From positions 1-64,000 of the forward strand of contig NZ_JAGKJI010000003.1 in NCBI RefSeq assembly GCF_020329485.1: DNA of 64,000 nucleotides, written 5' to 3'. The notes under the pieces were generated by a model. That model saw only the letters and a list, made by a program, of their open reading frames with translations, ran no database searches and was not told the DNA's origin. Shown here piece after piece: positions 1-8,807 of this stretch. The stretch is from Bradyrhizobium cenepequi (GTDB lineage Bacteria; Pseudomonadota; Alphaproteobacteria; Rhizobiales; Xanthobacteraceae). The position numbers and the translations under genes are program-made. Positions within the stretch are counted from its first letter, which is position 1, and every line of letters starts with the position of its first letter.

Positions 1-1
1 C

Positions 2-250
2 GTGAGTCTTACGGCAAAAACCTTCACGCCCAAGCAGGGGCAGTATCTGGCTTTTATCCACCTCTATACCCGCCTGCATCGCAGGCCCCCGGCCGAAACC
101 GACATGCAGGAATATTTCCGCGTCAGCCCGCCGTCGGTTCACCAGATGGTGCTAACGCTGGAACGAGCTGGCCTCATCAGAAGGCAGCCAAGGACCCCTC
201 GCAGCATCGAGGTCCTCGTTGATCCCAAAACCCTGCCGGAGCTAATCTAA
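2..250 (+). CDS. LexA-type winged-helix DNA-binding small protein (possibly 5'-truncated)
   Basis: The reading frame opens with a GTG at the edge of the window and gives 82 residues, so the true start may lie further upstream. The sequence resembles the N-terminal DNA-binding domain of LexA: an opening TPKQGQYLAFIHLY helix, a recognition-helix region around VSPPSVHQMVLTLERAGLI, and a short beta-wing RRQPRTPRSIEV. There is no room for the S24 self-cleavage domain, so it is not a functional LexA. Stand-alone proteins of this kind are common in rhizobia as small putative transcription factors. It sits beside an IS fragment, which suggests an accessory region. Its targets are unknown. Confidence 0.6.
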   Translation: MSLTAKTFTPKQGQYLAFIHLYTRLHRRPPAETDMQEYFRVSPPSVHQMVLTLERAGLIRRQPRTPRSIEVLVDPKTLPELI

Positions 251-464
251 CTGCCGCTGCACGCAACCCGTCAAAATCACTGTGCAGAGCCACTAGCGCC
301 GTGTCACTCGCAAGATGGCCCCACAATGATCTGAGCAAGCGCAATGCTGACCGGCGGAAGCCATAGCTCCGCCTGACATCAGCTGCCTTTCACGATCGAC
401 GGTTGTCGTAGTCATTTCGCATTGGAGATGTCGTGCTCCGGCAACTCTTGCGAGCCGGCAACGT

Positions 465-753
465 ATGAGCGTCTCGGGGCGGATGATCGTGAGGACCTCC
501 AAAATCGACGGAAACCAGCGATACAGCTGGATCAAAAACCAGCGATCATGATTCGTGAGCCGAACGCGACCATGCAGCTTGCGTCTCAAGACCATCAGCT
601 GATGTCGAAGCACGGCGTTCTCAGCCTCAAGCCGCAGCTTCGATTTGAGTGGCAAGCCCAGGGCGGCCAGAGCAAACAGAAGAGCCCGACGATTCCGCCA
701 GCTTAGGCGATTCCATCACGTCATCAACTCGGATATGGTTTTCGGTACACACA
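465..753 (-). mobile_element. Left-end fragment of an IS element related to the complete copy at 12404-13496
   Basis: Read on the minus strand, this fragment begins with the terminal sequence TGTGTGTACCGAAAACC (753 down to 737). It continues with the same leader and the first 70 or so codons of the transposase found intact further right, sharing segments such as KLRLEAENAVLRHQL and LYRWFPSILEVLTIIRPETL. Similarity stops near 465, inside the codons after RPETLIR, where the full copy continues WHRAGF. The DDE catalytic core is absent and the start codon position reads ATC instead of ATG, so it cannot produce a transposase. It is a relic of an older insertion or deletion event. Confidence 0.8.
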
Positions 754-951
754 GCGCTCGCGCTGCTTCTTGAATTCCTCGTCTACGTGGTCAAACCCTC
801 AAGCGCCCGTAGCTCGCGCCGGAATGCCGGCTTGCTTCCATTTCCTTGCCAATGAAGGTGCCGATCCTGCTCGCGCCCGTGACCGGCGAACAGGGCGTCG
901 AACCGGTCGGCATCGCCGCCACAGATATCGCATCGCAGCCTCGTCAGGGGT

Positions 952-3489
952 TCACAGCCACAGAATCTTCTTGCGGTACTTCAGGTCGGTCAGCAGCGGC
1001 TTCGCCGGCCCCTGATGGAACACTGCGCCGCGCTCCAGCACGAAGACGCGGTCGGCGAGCGCCAGCACCAGATCGAGATTGTGCTCGACGATCACGATGG
1101 AGATGTGCTGCCGGAGCCTTTCGAACACCTTGAACAGTTCGAGGATCACGACCGGCGCCAGCCCCTCGAAGGGTTCGTCGAGCAGCAACAGCTTGACATT
1201 GCCCGACATCGCGCGCGCGACGGCCACCATCTGCTGTTCGCCGCCGGAGAGATAATCTGCCGCAACGTCCATGCGCTCGCGCAGGGGCGGGAAATAGTCG
1301 AGGATCTGCGCCTCGTCCCATACTACGCCGTCGCTGCCGTCGGTCTTGCGGGCGAGACGACCGAGCGAGAGGTTTTCCCGCACCGTCATGCCCGCGAACA
1401 GGCCGCGGCCCTGCGGCACGTAGCCGATGCCGGCCCGCGCGATATCGGGCGCGGGCAGGCGGGAGATATCGGCGCCGGCATATTCGATGGCGCCCGATGA
1501 CAGCGGCACGAGACCAGCGAGCGTCTTCAGTAGTGTCGATTTGCCGGCGCCGTTGCGGCCGAGGAGAGCTACGATCTCGCCCTCGCGCACGTCGAGCGTG
1601 GCGTCGTGCAGGATGTGGCTCTTGCCGTAGAAGGTGTTGACGCGCTCGAAGCGCAGGATCGGCGCTGCACTCGTCTTCGCGTAATCGTTGCTGAGATGCT
1701 CGACCTCGGGTACGCCGGTGCCGGTATAGATCTCCTGCACTCTCCGGTCGGCGCGCACGGCCTCGGGCGTGCCAGTCATCAGCACTTCGCCCTGGTTCAT
1801 CACGGTGACCGTGCGGGAGAAGCCGAACACGCGGTCGATGTCATGCTCGACGATCAGGACGGGAATATTGGCGGCGATGTTTTTGACGAGGTTCGAGACG
1901 CGCTCGCGCTCCGCAGCGGCAAGGCCCGCCAGCGGTTCGTCCAGCAGCAGCACCTGCGGCTTGGAGCCGAGCGCGATGCCGAGATCGACCAGCCGCTGCC
2001 CGCCATAGGACAGCTCGCCACCATCGATGGTCTCGATACCCTCCAGCCCGAGGAATTTTATGAGCTCCGCCGTCTCGGCGTGGATGTGGCCGAAATGGTC
2101 GATGTCGCGCCAGAGATTGAAGCGCCCGGCGTTCTGCGCCTGCAGCGACAGGCGGAGGTTTTCGTAGATCGACAGGCCCTTGAACAAATTGGTGATCTGG
2201 AACGAGCGCGCCAGCCCCCGGTGGCAGGTCGCTTCCGACGGCACGCCCTGGATCTCGCGGCCGTTCAGCTTGATGGTGCCACCGTCGGGCGGATAGAGGC
2301 CGGAGACGAGATTGAACAGCGTGGTTTTTCCTGCGCCGTTCGGCCCGATCAAGGCGTGGATTTCGCCGGCGCTGACTTGCAGGCTCGCATTGGTCACCGC
2401 GCGAATGCCGCCGAAGGTTCTTGAGACGCCGCGCACGTCGAGCACAATGCCGTCGAGCCCTTTCGGCAGCAGGAAGGCCGGCAACGGCAGACCTTCGTAG
2501 ATTTTGCGCCTGCTCATCGCAGCGGCTTCTTCCGGCGGCGGCCACCAGCGTTTTGCCAACGTCGCCCAGATGCCGACGAGGCCGCCCGGCGAATACAGCA
2601 CGAAGGCGACGAAGACGAGGCCGAACCACAACAGCCAGTTCGACGTCCAGATCGAAAACAACTCGCGGAACAGGATGAAGAACAGCGCGCCGATCGCCGG
2701 CCCCAGCATGCTGCGCATGCCGCCGATCACGACGATCGCGAGCAGTTCGCCGGAGAAGGGCACCGAGACCGCCTCGGCGGAGACAAGGTAGTTCTGGAAT
2801 CCAATCAGGCCGCCGGCGAAACCGGTGACCACGGCCGAGATCACGAACACGCCGAGCTTGTAGCGCTCGACCGGATAGCCCTGAAAAGTGGCGCGCAACT
2901 GGTTCTCGCGGATCGCCATCAGCACATGACCGAACGGCGAGCGCACGAGCCGCAGCAAAAGATAGAGCACGCCGAGGCAGAGCACCGAGACGAGGATGTA
3001 ATAGTTCAACGCATTATCGAGGCTGAACGGGCCGATGCTGCCGCGCTTCAACCCGCCGAGACCGTCCTCGCCGCCGGTCACGGCCGTCCAGCGGAAGGCG
3101 ATGGTGTAGGTCAGCGCCGACAAGGCCAGCGTCAGCAGCGAGAAATAGACGCCGCGCCGGCGCAGGATGATGAAGCCGACGAAGGTCGCGATGGCGGCGA
3201 CGACGATGGCCGCCAGCGCGAGCGGCAGGAAGATATCGTTGTTGAACCAGTTGCGCTGGATCAGTCCCGCCGCATAGGCGCCGATGCCGAACCAGGCGCC
3301 GTGGCCGAACGAGACGAGGCCAGTATAGCCGATGCAGAGGTTAAGCCCCATCGCGGCGATGGCGAGCGCCACCACCATGGTGCCGGTGTTGAGCGAGAGG
3401 CCAAGCAGATACAGGCCGAACGGTAGCGCGATGACGGCGAGCGTGGCTGATAGCAGCTGATGATATTTGGTGAGGAACGCGCTTGTCAT
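952..3489 (-). CDS. Branched-chain amino acid-type ABC transporter, fused permease and two ATPases (LivM-LivG-LivF)
   Basis: One 845-residue protein holds three parts of a Liv/HAAT importer that are usually separate. Residues 1-315 are a LivM-type permease with about eight to ten membrane segments and the coupling region VRSPFGHVLMAIREN. Residues 345-590 are a LivG-type ATPase with Walker A GPNGAGKTT (382-390), signature SYGGQ and Walker B VLLLDEP. Residues 610-845 are a LivF-type ATPase with Walker A GRNGAGKST, signature LSGGEQQ and Walker B LLLLDEP. There are no stops or frameshifts between the parts. The start overlaps the end of livH by 4 bp (ATGA). The substrate could be branched-chain amino acids, but this family also imports aromatic and dicarboxylic acids, and the ThDP, SDR and cupin neighbours favour a carboxylic acid nutrient. 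Confidence 0.9.
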   Translation of the reverse strand: MTSAFLTKYHQLLSATLAVIALPFGLYLLGLSLNTGTMVVALAIAAMGLNLCIGYTGLVSFGHGAWFGIGAYAAGLIQRNWFNNDIFLPLALAAIVVAAIATFVGFIILRRRGVYFSLLTLALSALTYTIAFRWTAVTGGEDGLGGLKRGSIGPFSLDNALNYYILVSVLCLGVLYLLLRLVRSPFGHVLMAIRENQLRATFQGYPVERYKLGVFVISAVVTGFAGGLIGFQNYLVSAEAVSVPFSGELLAIVVIGGMRSMLGPAIGALFFILFRELFSIWTSNWLLWFGLVFVAFVLYSPGGLVGIWATLAKRWWPPPEEAAAMSRRKIYEGLPLPAFLLPKGLDGIVLDVRGVSRTFGGIRAVTNASLQVSAGEIHALIGPNGAGKTTLFNLVSGLYPPDGGTIKLNGREIQGVPSEATCHRGLARSFQITNLFKGLSIYENLRLSLQAQNAGRFNLWRDIDHFGHIHAETAELIKFLGLEGIETIDGGELSYGGQRLVDLGIALGSKPQVLLLDEPLAGLAAAERERVSNLVKNIAANIPVLIVEHDIDRVFGFSRTVTVMNQGEVLMTGTPEAVRADRRVQEIYTGTGVPEVEHLSNDYAKTSAAPILRFERVNTFYGKSHILHDATLDVREGEIVALLGRNGAGKSTLLKTLAGLVPLSSGAIEYAGADISRLPAPDIARAGIGYVPQGRGLFAGMTVRENLSLGRLARKTDGSDGVVWDEAQILDYFPPLRERMDVAADYLSGGEQQMVAVARAMSGNVKLLLLDEPFEGLAPVVILELFKVFERLRQHISIVIVEHNLDLVLALADRVFVLERGAVFHQGPAKPLLTDLKYRKKILWL

Positions 3490-4361
3490 TCGAACTTCTC
3501 GATACGCTCGCCGAGCAGTCCGCGCGGCCGCACCAGCAGCACCAAAAACATCAGCACGTAGATCGATGCTTCACCGGCAGCCGGCGCGAAATGGATGGTG
3601 ATGCCACGGACAACGCCAACCAGCATCGCCGCCAGCACTACCCCCCAAAAGCTGCCGAGGCCGCCGATGACGACGACGACAAAGGCGACCGTAATGATCT
3701 CGGCCCCCATGGCGGGATGCACGATCGTGATCGGCGCAAAGAACGCGCCGCCGAGGGCTGCCATGCCGACGCCGAGCATGACGATCGCGGTCATGTAGGG
3801 CTGTAGCCGGATGCCGAGTGCGGCAACCATGTCCGGCCGCTGGATGCCGGCACGTACCACGCGGCCGAACGAGGTCTTGTGCAGCAGCAGCCAGACGCCG
3901 ACGAGGACGGCGGCGACGACGGCGAGGATCAGGAGGCGATAGCGCGAGAACAGGAAGTCGCCGAGGAAGACCGACCCACGAAGCGCCTGCGGTATGGCGG
4001 CCGATAACGGCGGCGCGCCCCAGATAATGCGGATCGCCTGTTCGGTGACCATGGCGAGCCCGAACGTCACCAGCAGGCTCAGGATCGGATCGGCGTCGTA
4101 GAAGCGGCGCAGGATGAAGCGCTCGAACAGAATGCCGAACAGCGCGACCGCAATCGGCGACAGCACCACCGCCGAACCGAAGCCGAGATATTTCGTAATC
4201 TCGACGGAGATGTAGGCGCCGAGCGCATAGAACGCGCCGTGCGCCAGATTGACGATGCCGCCGACGCTGAAGATCAGCGAGAGACCAAGCGCAATCAGGA
4301 GGTAATAGCCTCCGAGCACCAGGCCATTCACCACCTGCTCCAGCAGAAATCCGAATTGCAT
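3486..4361 (-). CDS. livH: Branched-chain amino acid-type ABC transporter permease (LivH)
   Basis: The 291-residue integral membrane protein has about eight hydrophobic segments and the LivH-typical stretches NGLVLGGYYLLIALGLSLIF near the N-terminus and TSFGRVVRAGIQRPDMVAALG in the cytoplasmic coupling loop. It pairs with the LivM part of the downstream fusion protein to form the membrane channel. Its 3' end overlaps the next start by 4 bp, indicating translational coupling. The binding-protein gene lies just upstream on the same strand, separated by about 90 bp. Length is normal for the family. Confidence 0.92.
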   Translation of the reverse strand: MQFGFLLEQVVNGLVLGGYYLLIALGLSLIFSVGGIVNLAHGAFYALGAYISVEITKYLGFGSAVVLSPIAVALFGILFERFILRRFYDADPILSLLVTFGLAMVTEQAIRIIWGAPPLSAAIPQALRGSVFLGDFLFSRYRLLILAVVAAVLVGVWLLLHKTSFGRVVRAGIQRPDMVAALGIRLQPYMTAIVMLGVGMAALGGAFFAPITIVHPAMGAEIITVAFVVVVIGGLGSFWGVVLAAMLVGVVRGITIHFAPAAGEASIYVLMFLVLLVRPRGLLGERIEKFE

Positions 4362-4449
4362 GTGCGATCCGCGAAGATAAAAAGGGACGGCGCCGGCTTT
4401 CAGTGCCGGCGCCGCAACGCCAGTGTGCCCGACGCCCGGATTCGGGCTC

Positions 4450-5694
4450 CTATGCCTTCATGTTGCAGGGATTTTGCGTCTTCGTCGGGTAGATCGATTC
4501 CAGCTTCGCGCCAGCGGCCGGCACGGCCTCGCCGAGCACGAGCATGTCCCACTTGTCCTTCATCTCGCCCTTCGGCTTCACTGTGAAGGGATAGGCTTCC
4601 TGGACGAGTTGGTGGTCCCAGGAGCGGAAATAGGCCTTGCGCGCCTTCATGATGTCGAACTGCGTCTGCTTCTCGAAATAGGCGATCAGCGCATCGCTCT
4701 CGGTCGATTTGGTCTCGGTGATCGCCTGCGCGATCATTTTCAGCGTGATGTATTCGATCCAGGCGTGGTTCTCCGGCGGCTTGCCGTATTTCTTGGTGAA
4801 GGCCTCGACGAAAGCCTTCGAGGCCGAATTTTCCAGCGTGTGATACCAGACCGTCGGCCAGGTGCCGCTGAGATTGCCTTCGCCCATCGCCCAGGCGTCG
4901 CCGGTGTTGAGGTTGAAACCGACCAGCGGGTAGGGGAGGCCGAATTCGGCATATTGCTTGACGAGGTTGGTGACCTGGTTGCCGGCGAGGTTGCAGCACA
5001 CGACGTCGGGCTTGGCCTGCCGGACCTTTAGGAGATACGGGCTGAAGTCTGTGACGTCGGTCGCAATCAGCTCGTCGCCGATCAGGGTGGCGTCGTTGGC
5101 GCTGAAGAAGGCTTTCGCGGCCTTCAGGAGGTCGTGGCCGAAAATGTAGTCCGCCGTCAGCGTGACGAACTTCTTGCCCTTCACCATGCCCTTTTGCTTG
5201 AGCGCGGTGCCGACGGCGTTGACCATCACGGTATTGGGGATGTCGCAGTGGAAGGAGTAGCGGTTGCAATCCTTGCCGCGCAGCGCGTCGGAGCGCGCGC
5301 CGGTCGAGAAGAACACCTTCTTGTTGCGCTCGGCGACCTGCATGATGGTCAGCGACGAGGCGGAAGAGATTTCGCCGAACAGCAGCACCGCGCCGTCCTG
5401 CTCGATCATGCGCTGCGCCTTGGTAGACGCAGTCGCGGGATTGACCGAGTCTTCCGACATCAGGTCGATCTGTTTGCCTATGATGCCGCCGGACGCGTTG
5501 ATTTCCTCCGCCGCCATCTTCACGCCGAGCTGGGCGTAGCTCCCGATCGCGCCGAGGAAGCCAGTCAGCGGCACCAGATGGCCGATCTTAATTCGCGCAG
5601 CCTGTGCGCTGAGGATGGACGGAGATCCGATCGCGGAGGCGCCGGCAAAGGCGGCGCCGACCTTCAACAGAGTACGTCGGCTGTAGCGGGTCAC
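4450..5694 (-). CDS. ABC transporter substrate-binding protein (Peripla_BP_6 type), Tat signal
   Basis: This 414-residue periplasmic type-1 binding protein is the likely substrate receptor of the Liv system downstream. It begins with a twin-arginine signal (SRRTLLKVGAAFAG, then a hydrophobic stretch ending near LSAQAA). The mature part starts with IKIGHLVPLTGFLGAIG, the usual first strand of the leucine/urea/amide-binding family. The GTG start is supported by a strong GGGAGGAG ribosome site 6 bases upstream. The ligand cannot be read from the sequence. It is first in a three-gene minus-strand operon and directly follows the iclR-family gene. Confidence 0.9.
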   Translation of the reverse strand: MTRYSRRTLLKVGAAFAGASAIGSPSILSAQAARIKIGHLVPLTGFLGAIGSYAQLGVKMAAEEINASGGIIGKQIDLMSEDSVNPATASTKAQRMIEQDGAVLLFGEISSASSLTIMQVAERNKKVFFSTGARSDALRGKDCNRYSFHCDIPNTVMVNAVGTALKQKGMVKGKKFVTLTADYIFGHDLLKAAKAFFSANDATLIGDELIATDVTDFSPYLLKVRQAKPDVVCCNLAGNQVTNLVKQYAEFGLPYPLVGFNLNTGDAWAMGEGNLSGTWPTVWYHTLENSASKAFVEAFTKKYGKPPENHAWIEYITLKMIAQAITETKSTESDALIAYFEKQTQFDIMKARKAYFRSWDHQLVQEAYPFTVKPKGEMKDKWDMLVLGEAVPAAGAKLESIYPTKTQNPCNMKA

Positions 5695-5713
5695 ACTGCT
5701 CTCCTCCCGAGAT

Positions 5714-5725
5714 ACGTCGCGACGT
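5714..5725. promoter_or_regulatory. 12-bp perfect palindrome in the leader of the liv-type operon
   Basis: ACGTCGCGACGT lies 20 bases upstream of the GTG start of the binding-protein gene, just before its ribosome site. It could be an operator for the neighbouring IclR regulator or part of an RNA hairpin in the leader. Short GC-rich palindromes of this length occur by chance, so this is only a suggestion. Confidence 0.25.
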
Positions 5726-5871
5726 TCTCCCTCCGATTGCCGGTTTTTGCGACAATGTGAGAGACGTTCTTTTATTGCTGTAAGATATTTCCGGACGCAA
5801 TGGCTCCTGTCAACGCCAAATGCGTCGCAGCCGCATTCAACCCGTTCGGAGAGGATTTTAGCTGGATCGGA

Positions 5872-6780
5872 TCAGGAGGATTTCGCCAGATCCCGCGCGC
5901 CGAATTCGGCCGACAGCCGGCCGGCGGCCGATTGCACCAGCTTGGCGCGGCTCTGCAGCACCTGGTCGGTCATGCGCCAGATCGGGCCGGAAATGCCGAG
6001 CGCGCCGATCACTTCGCCGGTGAAGTTATAGACCGGCACCGCGACGCAGCGGACTTCCGCGTTGAATTCGCCGTCGTCGAAGGCGATCGCACTGCGGCGG
6101 ATTTCGGCGATATCGCGCAGCAGCACGGCGGGGTCCGTGATCGACTTTTTCGTCGACGGCTTCAGCTCGACCCGTTCGAGAAAGCGCTTCAACTGATCGG
6201 GGCGCAGCGAGGCCAGCATGATCTTGCCGAGCGCGGTGCAGTGCGCCGGCCGCACCACGCCGACGCGGTCGGTCAACTGGAACGCCCCTAGCCCGCTGGT
6301 ACGGGCAATTACGACCACCGCGTCGCCCATGCGCACGGCAAAATGGCCGCTTTCGCCGGTCTCGCGCGACAGGTCTTCAAGGACCGGCGTCGCCAGATTC
6401 ACCATCTCGATTTCGTCGAGCGCGCTTGCCGCCAGCGCAAACAGCGGCCGGCCGACGCGGTAGCGTTTTGAATCGCGCTCCTGCCTGAGATAGCCGAGCG
6501 AGACCAGCGTCTTGGCGAGGTGGAAGGTGGTGGAATTGTGCAGGCCCACCCGCTTGCTGAGGTCGGCAAGCCCGATGCCTTCGCGGTGACGCGCGACTTC
6601 CTCGATGATCGAAAAGGCGCGGCCCAGCGACTGCACACCGCCGCGCGCGCGCTCCTCGGCCTCGTCGTCGATATTGGGTTCGCTCGATGGCACCAGCCGG
6701 GCGATCGAGACTTTGCCAGTCGAAACCTTGCGCGATATTGCCTGCTTGTCGCTCGTCTTCGGCTTGGTGCGCGGTTTCAC
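5872..6780 (-). CDS. IclR family transcriptional regulator
   Basis: The protein has an N-terminal winged helix (SLGRAFSIIEEVARHREG, then LADLSKRVGLHNSTTFHLAKTL) and a C-terminal IclR effector-binding domain (RMGDAVVVIARTSG ... ALGKIMLASL ... CVAVPVYNFTGEVIGALGISGP). An in-frame GTG at 6879 would add 33 residues, but the GTG at 6780 has a GGAGAG ribosome site 9 bases upstream and gives about 302 residues, closer to family length. It lies between the liv-type operon (same strand, downstream) and the divergent ThDP enzyme gene. IclR proteins commonly control adjacent catabolic genes, so it probably regulates one or both units in response to a small acid. That role is inferred from position. Confidence 0.88.
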   Translation of the reverse strand: MKPRTKPKTSDKQAISRKVSTGKVSIARLVPSSEPNIDDEAEERARGGVQSLGRAFSIIEEVARHREGIGLADLSKRVGLHNSTTFHLAKTLVSLGYLRQERDSKRYRVGRPLFALAASALDEIEMVNLATPVLEDLSRETGESGHFAVRMGDAVVVIARTSGLGAFQLTDRVGVVRPAHCTALGKIMLASLRPDQLKRFLERVELKPSTKKSITDPAVLLRDIAEIRRSAIAFDDGEFNAEVRCVAVPVYNFTGEVIGALGISGPIWRMTDQVLQSRAKLVQSAAGRLSAEFGARDLAKSS

Positions 6781-6988
6781 GGAATCAGCTCTCCAGGTGG
6801 GCGGGGCGAACTCTATCAGGCCGTCCTCGCCCGGCAACAGCGCCGCGCATCGGGCGAGGCGCAATCGGCACCATACCACAATAGCAATTGACGTACAGTA
6901 TTATGAGAAATAGGTTCGGGCCCGTCGCCGGCCGCGCGAGCCAAGACGCGGAGGCGAATTCGTTGAGCTCAGGGAGAGAGTTAAATCG

Positions 6989-8788
6989 ATGTCGCGTAAC
7001 ATGCTCAACGGCGCCCAGGTCATCGTCGACTATCTGATCCAGGAGAAGGTGCCGCAGGTGTTCGGCCTCTGCGGCCACGGCAACATCCAGTTCATCGACG
7101 CGCTCTACGAGCGCTCATCCGACATCAAGACCATCTCGGTGCACCACGAGAGCGTCGCCGGCTTCATGGCCGACGTGTACTACCGCGTGTCGGGGCAGCC
7201 GACGGCGACCTTCACCTCCTGCGGGCCCGGCTCGGCCAACCTGCCGATCTCGCTCGCTAATGCATTCCTCGACTCCGTTCCGTTCATGGCGGTGACCGGC
7301 AACGTGCCGACCAGCCAGTTCAACCGCGGCGCCTTCCAGGAGATGTACCGGCACTATCAGGCCGATTTTCCCTCCACCGTGCGCACGATGTGCAAGAAGG
7401 TGTTTCAGCCGACGCGCGGCGAGATGGTGCCGCTGGCGGTGCGGCAGGCCTGGAAGACCATGACGACGGGCCGGCCCGGTCCTGTCGTGCTCGACGTGCC
7501 CTTCGACGTATTCATGGAGTCGGCGGCCGAGGAGGCGCCGAACGCGATCGCCTGGAACGGCAACATATCGAGCCGCTGCGGCGCCGATCCGGATGGCGTG
7601 GTGAAAACCGTCGACATGCTGCTCGGCGCCGAGCGGCCGACCATCATCGTAGGCCAGGGCGTGCGCTACGGCGGCGCGGCGGAGGAACTCTTGAGGCTTG
7701 CCGAGCGCTTGCAGATTCCGGTCGCGGCGTCTGCCAGCGGCCTCGGCGCCATCGATTGCAACCATCCGCTGGCGCTGGGGCTGGTCGCGCGCGCCGGGCA
7801 TTATCAGGCCAACCACGCGACGCGTCAGGCGGATGTCTTGCTGGCGATGGGGATGCGGTTCGACGACCGTACCTCGAGTTCGTGGATCCCCGGCTATTCC
7901 TTCACCATACCGCCAACGCGGTTGATCCATGTCGATATCGATCCCGAGGAGATCGGCCGCAATTATCCGGTCGCGCTCGGGCTGATGGCCGACGTGCGCA
8001 CTTTTCTGCGGCAGGTGCACGCCGAACTCGATCGCCGCGCCGACCTCACCAAAAAGGCCGATGCGCGCAAGAGATGGCTTTCGCAGATCGATGGCTATCG
8101 GAAAGAGTGGGACAAGTTTGTCGCGCCCGGATTTTCCGACGACACCACGCCGATCAATCCGCAGCGCGCCGCGCTCGAGATCGACAAGGCGCTGCCGGAG
8201 GATGCCATCCTCGTCAGCGATATCGGCGTGCATCACAACTGGCTGCTCGGTTTCTGCAAGCCGAAGCGGCCGGATTCGCTGATCGGCTCGATGGGATTCG
8301 GCCCGATGGGCTTTGGCGTTGCCGGCGTGATGGGCGCGAAGTTTGCGGCTCCGCACCGGCCCTGCGTATCGGTCTGCGGCGACGGCGCGTTCTTCATGCA
8401 CGCCAACGTGCTGGGAACGGCGGTCGAATATAATCTGCCCGTGGTCTGGGTGGTCTGGAACAATTACGCCTATGCCTCGATCCGCGGGCTGCAGCGCGGC
8501 TATCTCGGCGGCCGAGAGCTTGCGACTGATTTCCACGATCCCAACACCGGCGCGCGCTACAACCCGGATTTCGCCGCGATGGCGCGCTCCTGCGGTGTCG
8601 AAGGCGTGCGCGTCGATCGCGCCGGCGATCTCGGCGAGGCGATTCGCAAGGGAATCGCGGCGAACGAGCCCTATCTAATCGATGTCGATATCGCCGCCGA
8701 TATCAATCCGGTCGGCGCAGGCGTCTGGGAATTGCCCGGACTCGGACAAAGCAAGGCCGGCATCGGCACGCGCTACCAGCCCGCCTGA
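6989..8788 (+). CDS. Thiamine diphosphate-dependent enzyme, acetolactate synthase-like
   Basis: The 599-residue protein has the three-domain layout of the ALS/POX/benzoylformate decarboxylase family. The N-terminal Pyr domain carries the cofactor-activating glutamate in HHESVAGF (E54). A middle Rossmann-like domain follows (IIVGQGVRYGGAAEELLRLA). The C-terminal PP domain has the Mg/ThDP motif beginning GDGAF near residue 465 and ending VVWNN. A GGGAGAGAG ribosome site precedes the ATG. No ilvN-like small subunit lies nearby, and the gene is followed by an SDR and a cupin. A role in catabolism of a 2-oxo acid or related carboxylate is therefore more likely than isoleucine/valine synthesis. The exact substrate cannot be read from the sequence. 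Confidence 0.85.
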   Translation: MSRNMLNGAQVIVDYLIQEKVPQVFGLCGHGNIQFIDALYERSSDIKTISVHHESVAGFMADVYYRVSGQPTATFTSCGPGSANLPISLANAFLDSVPFMAVTGNVPTSQFNRGAFQEMYRHYQADFPSTVRTMCKKVFQPTRGEMVPLAVRQAWKTMTTGRPGPVVLDVPFDVFMESAAEEAPNAIAWNGNISSRCGADPDGVVKTVDMLLGAERPTIIVGQGVRYGGAAEELLRLAERLQIPVAASASGLGAIDCNHPLALGLVARAGHYQANHATRQADVLLAMGMRFDDRTSSSWIPGYSFTIPPTRLIHVDIDPEEIGRNYPVALGLMADVRTFLRQVHAELDRRADLTKKADARKRWLSQIDGYRKEWDKFVAPGFSDDTTPINPQRAALEIDKALPEDAILVSDIGVHHNWLLGFCKPKRPDSLIGSMGFGPMGFGVAGVMGAKFAAPHRPCVSVCGDGAFFMHANVLGTAVEYNLPVVWVVWNNYAYASIRGLQRGYLGGRELATDFHDPNTGARYNPDFAAMARSCGVEGVRVDRAGDLGEAIRKGIAANEPYLIDVDIAADINPVGAGVWELPGLGQSKAGIGTRYQPA

Positions 8789-8807
8789 TCTCACGCGAGG
8801 AAATCCC

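Noticed and set aside
783..951. Minus-strand stretch encoding CDICGGDADRFDALFAGH, zinc-ribbon-like
   Set aside because: The open segment is short, has no start with a ribosome site, and overlaps the end of the transporter gene. It may be a relic but there is not enough to call a gene.
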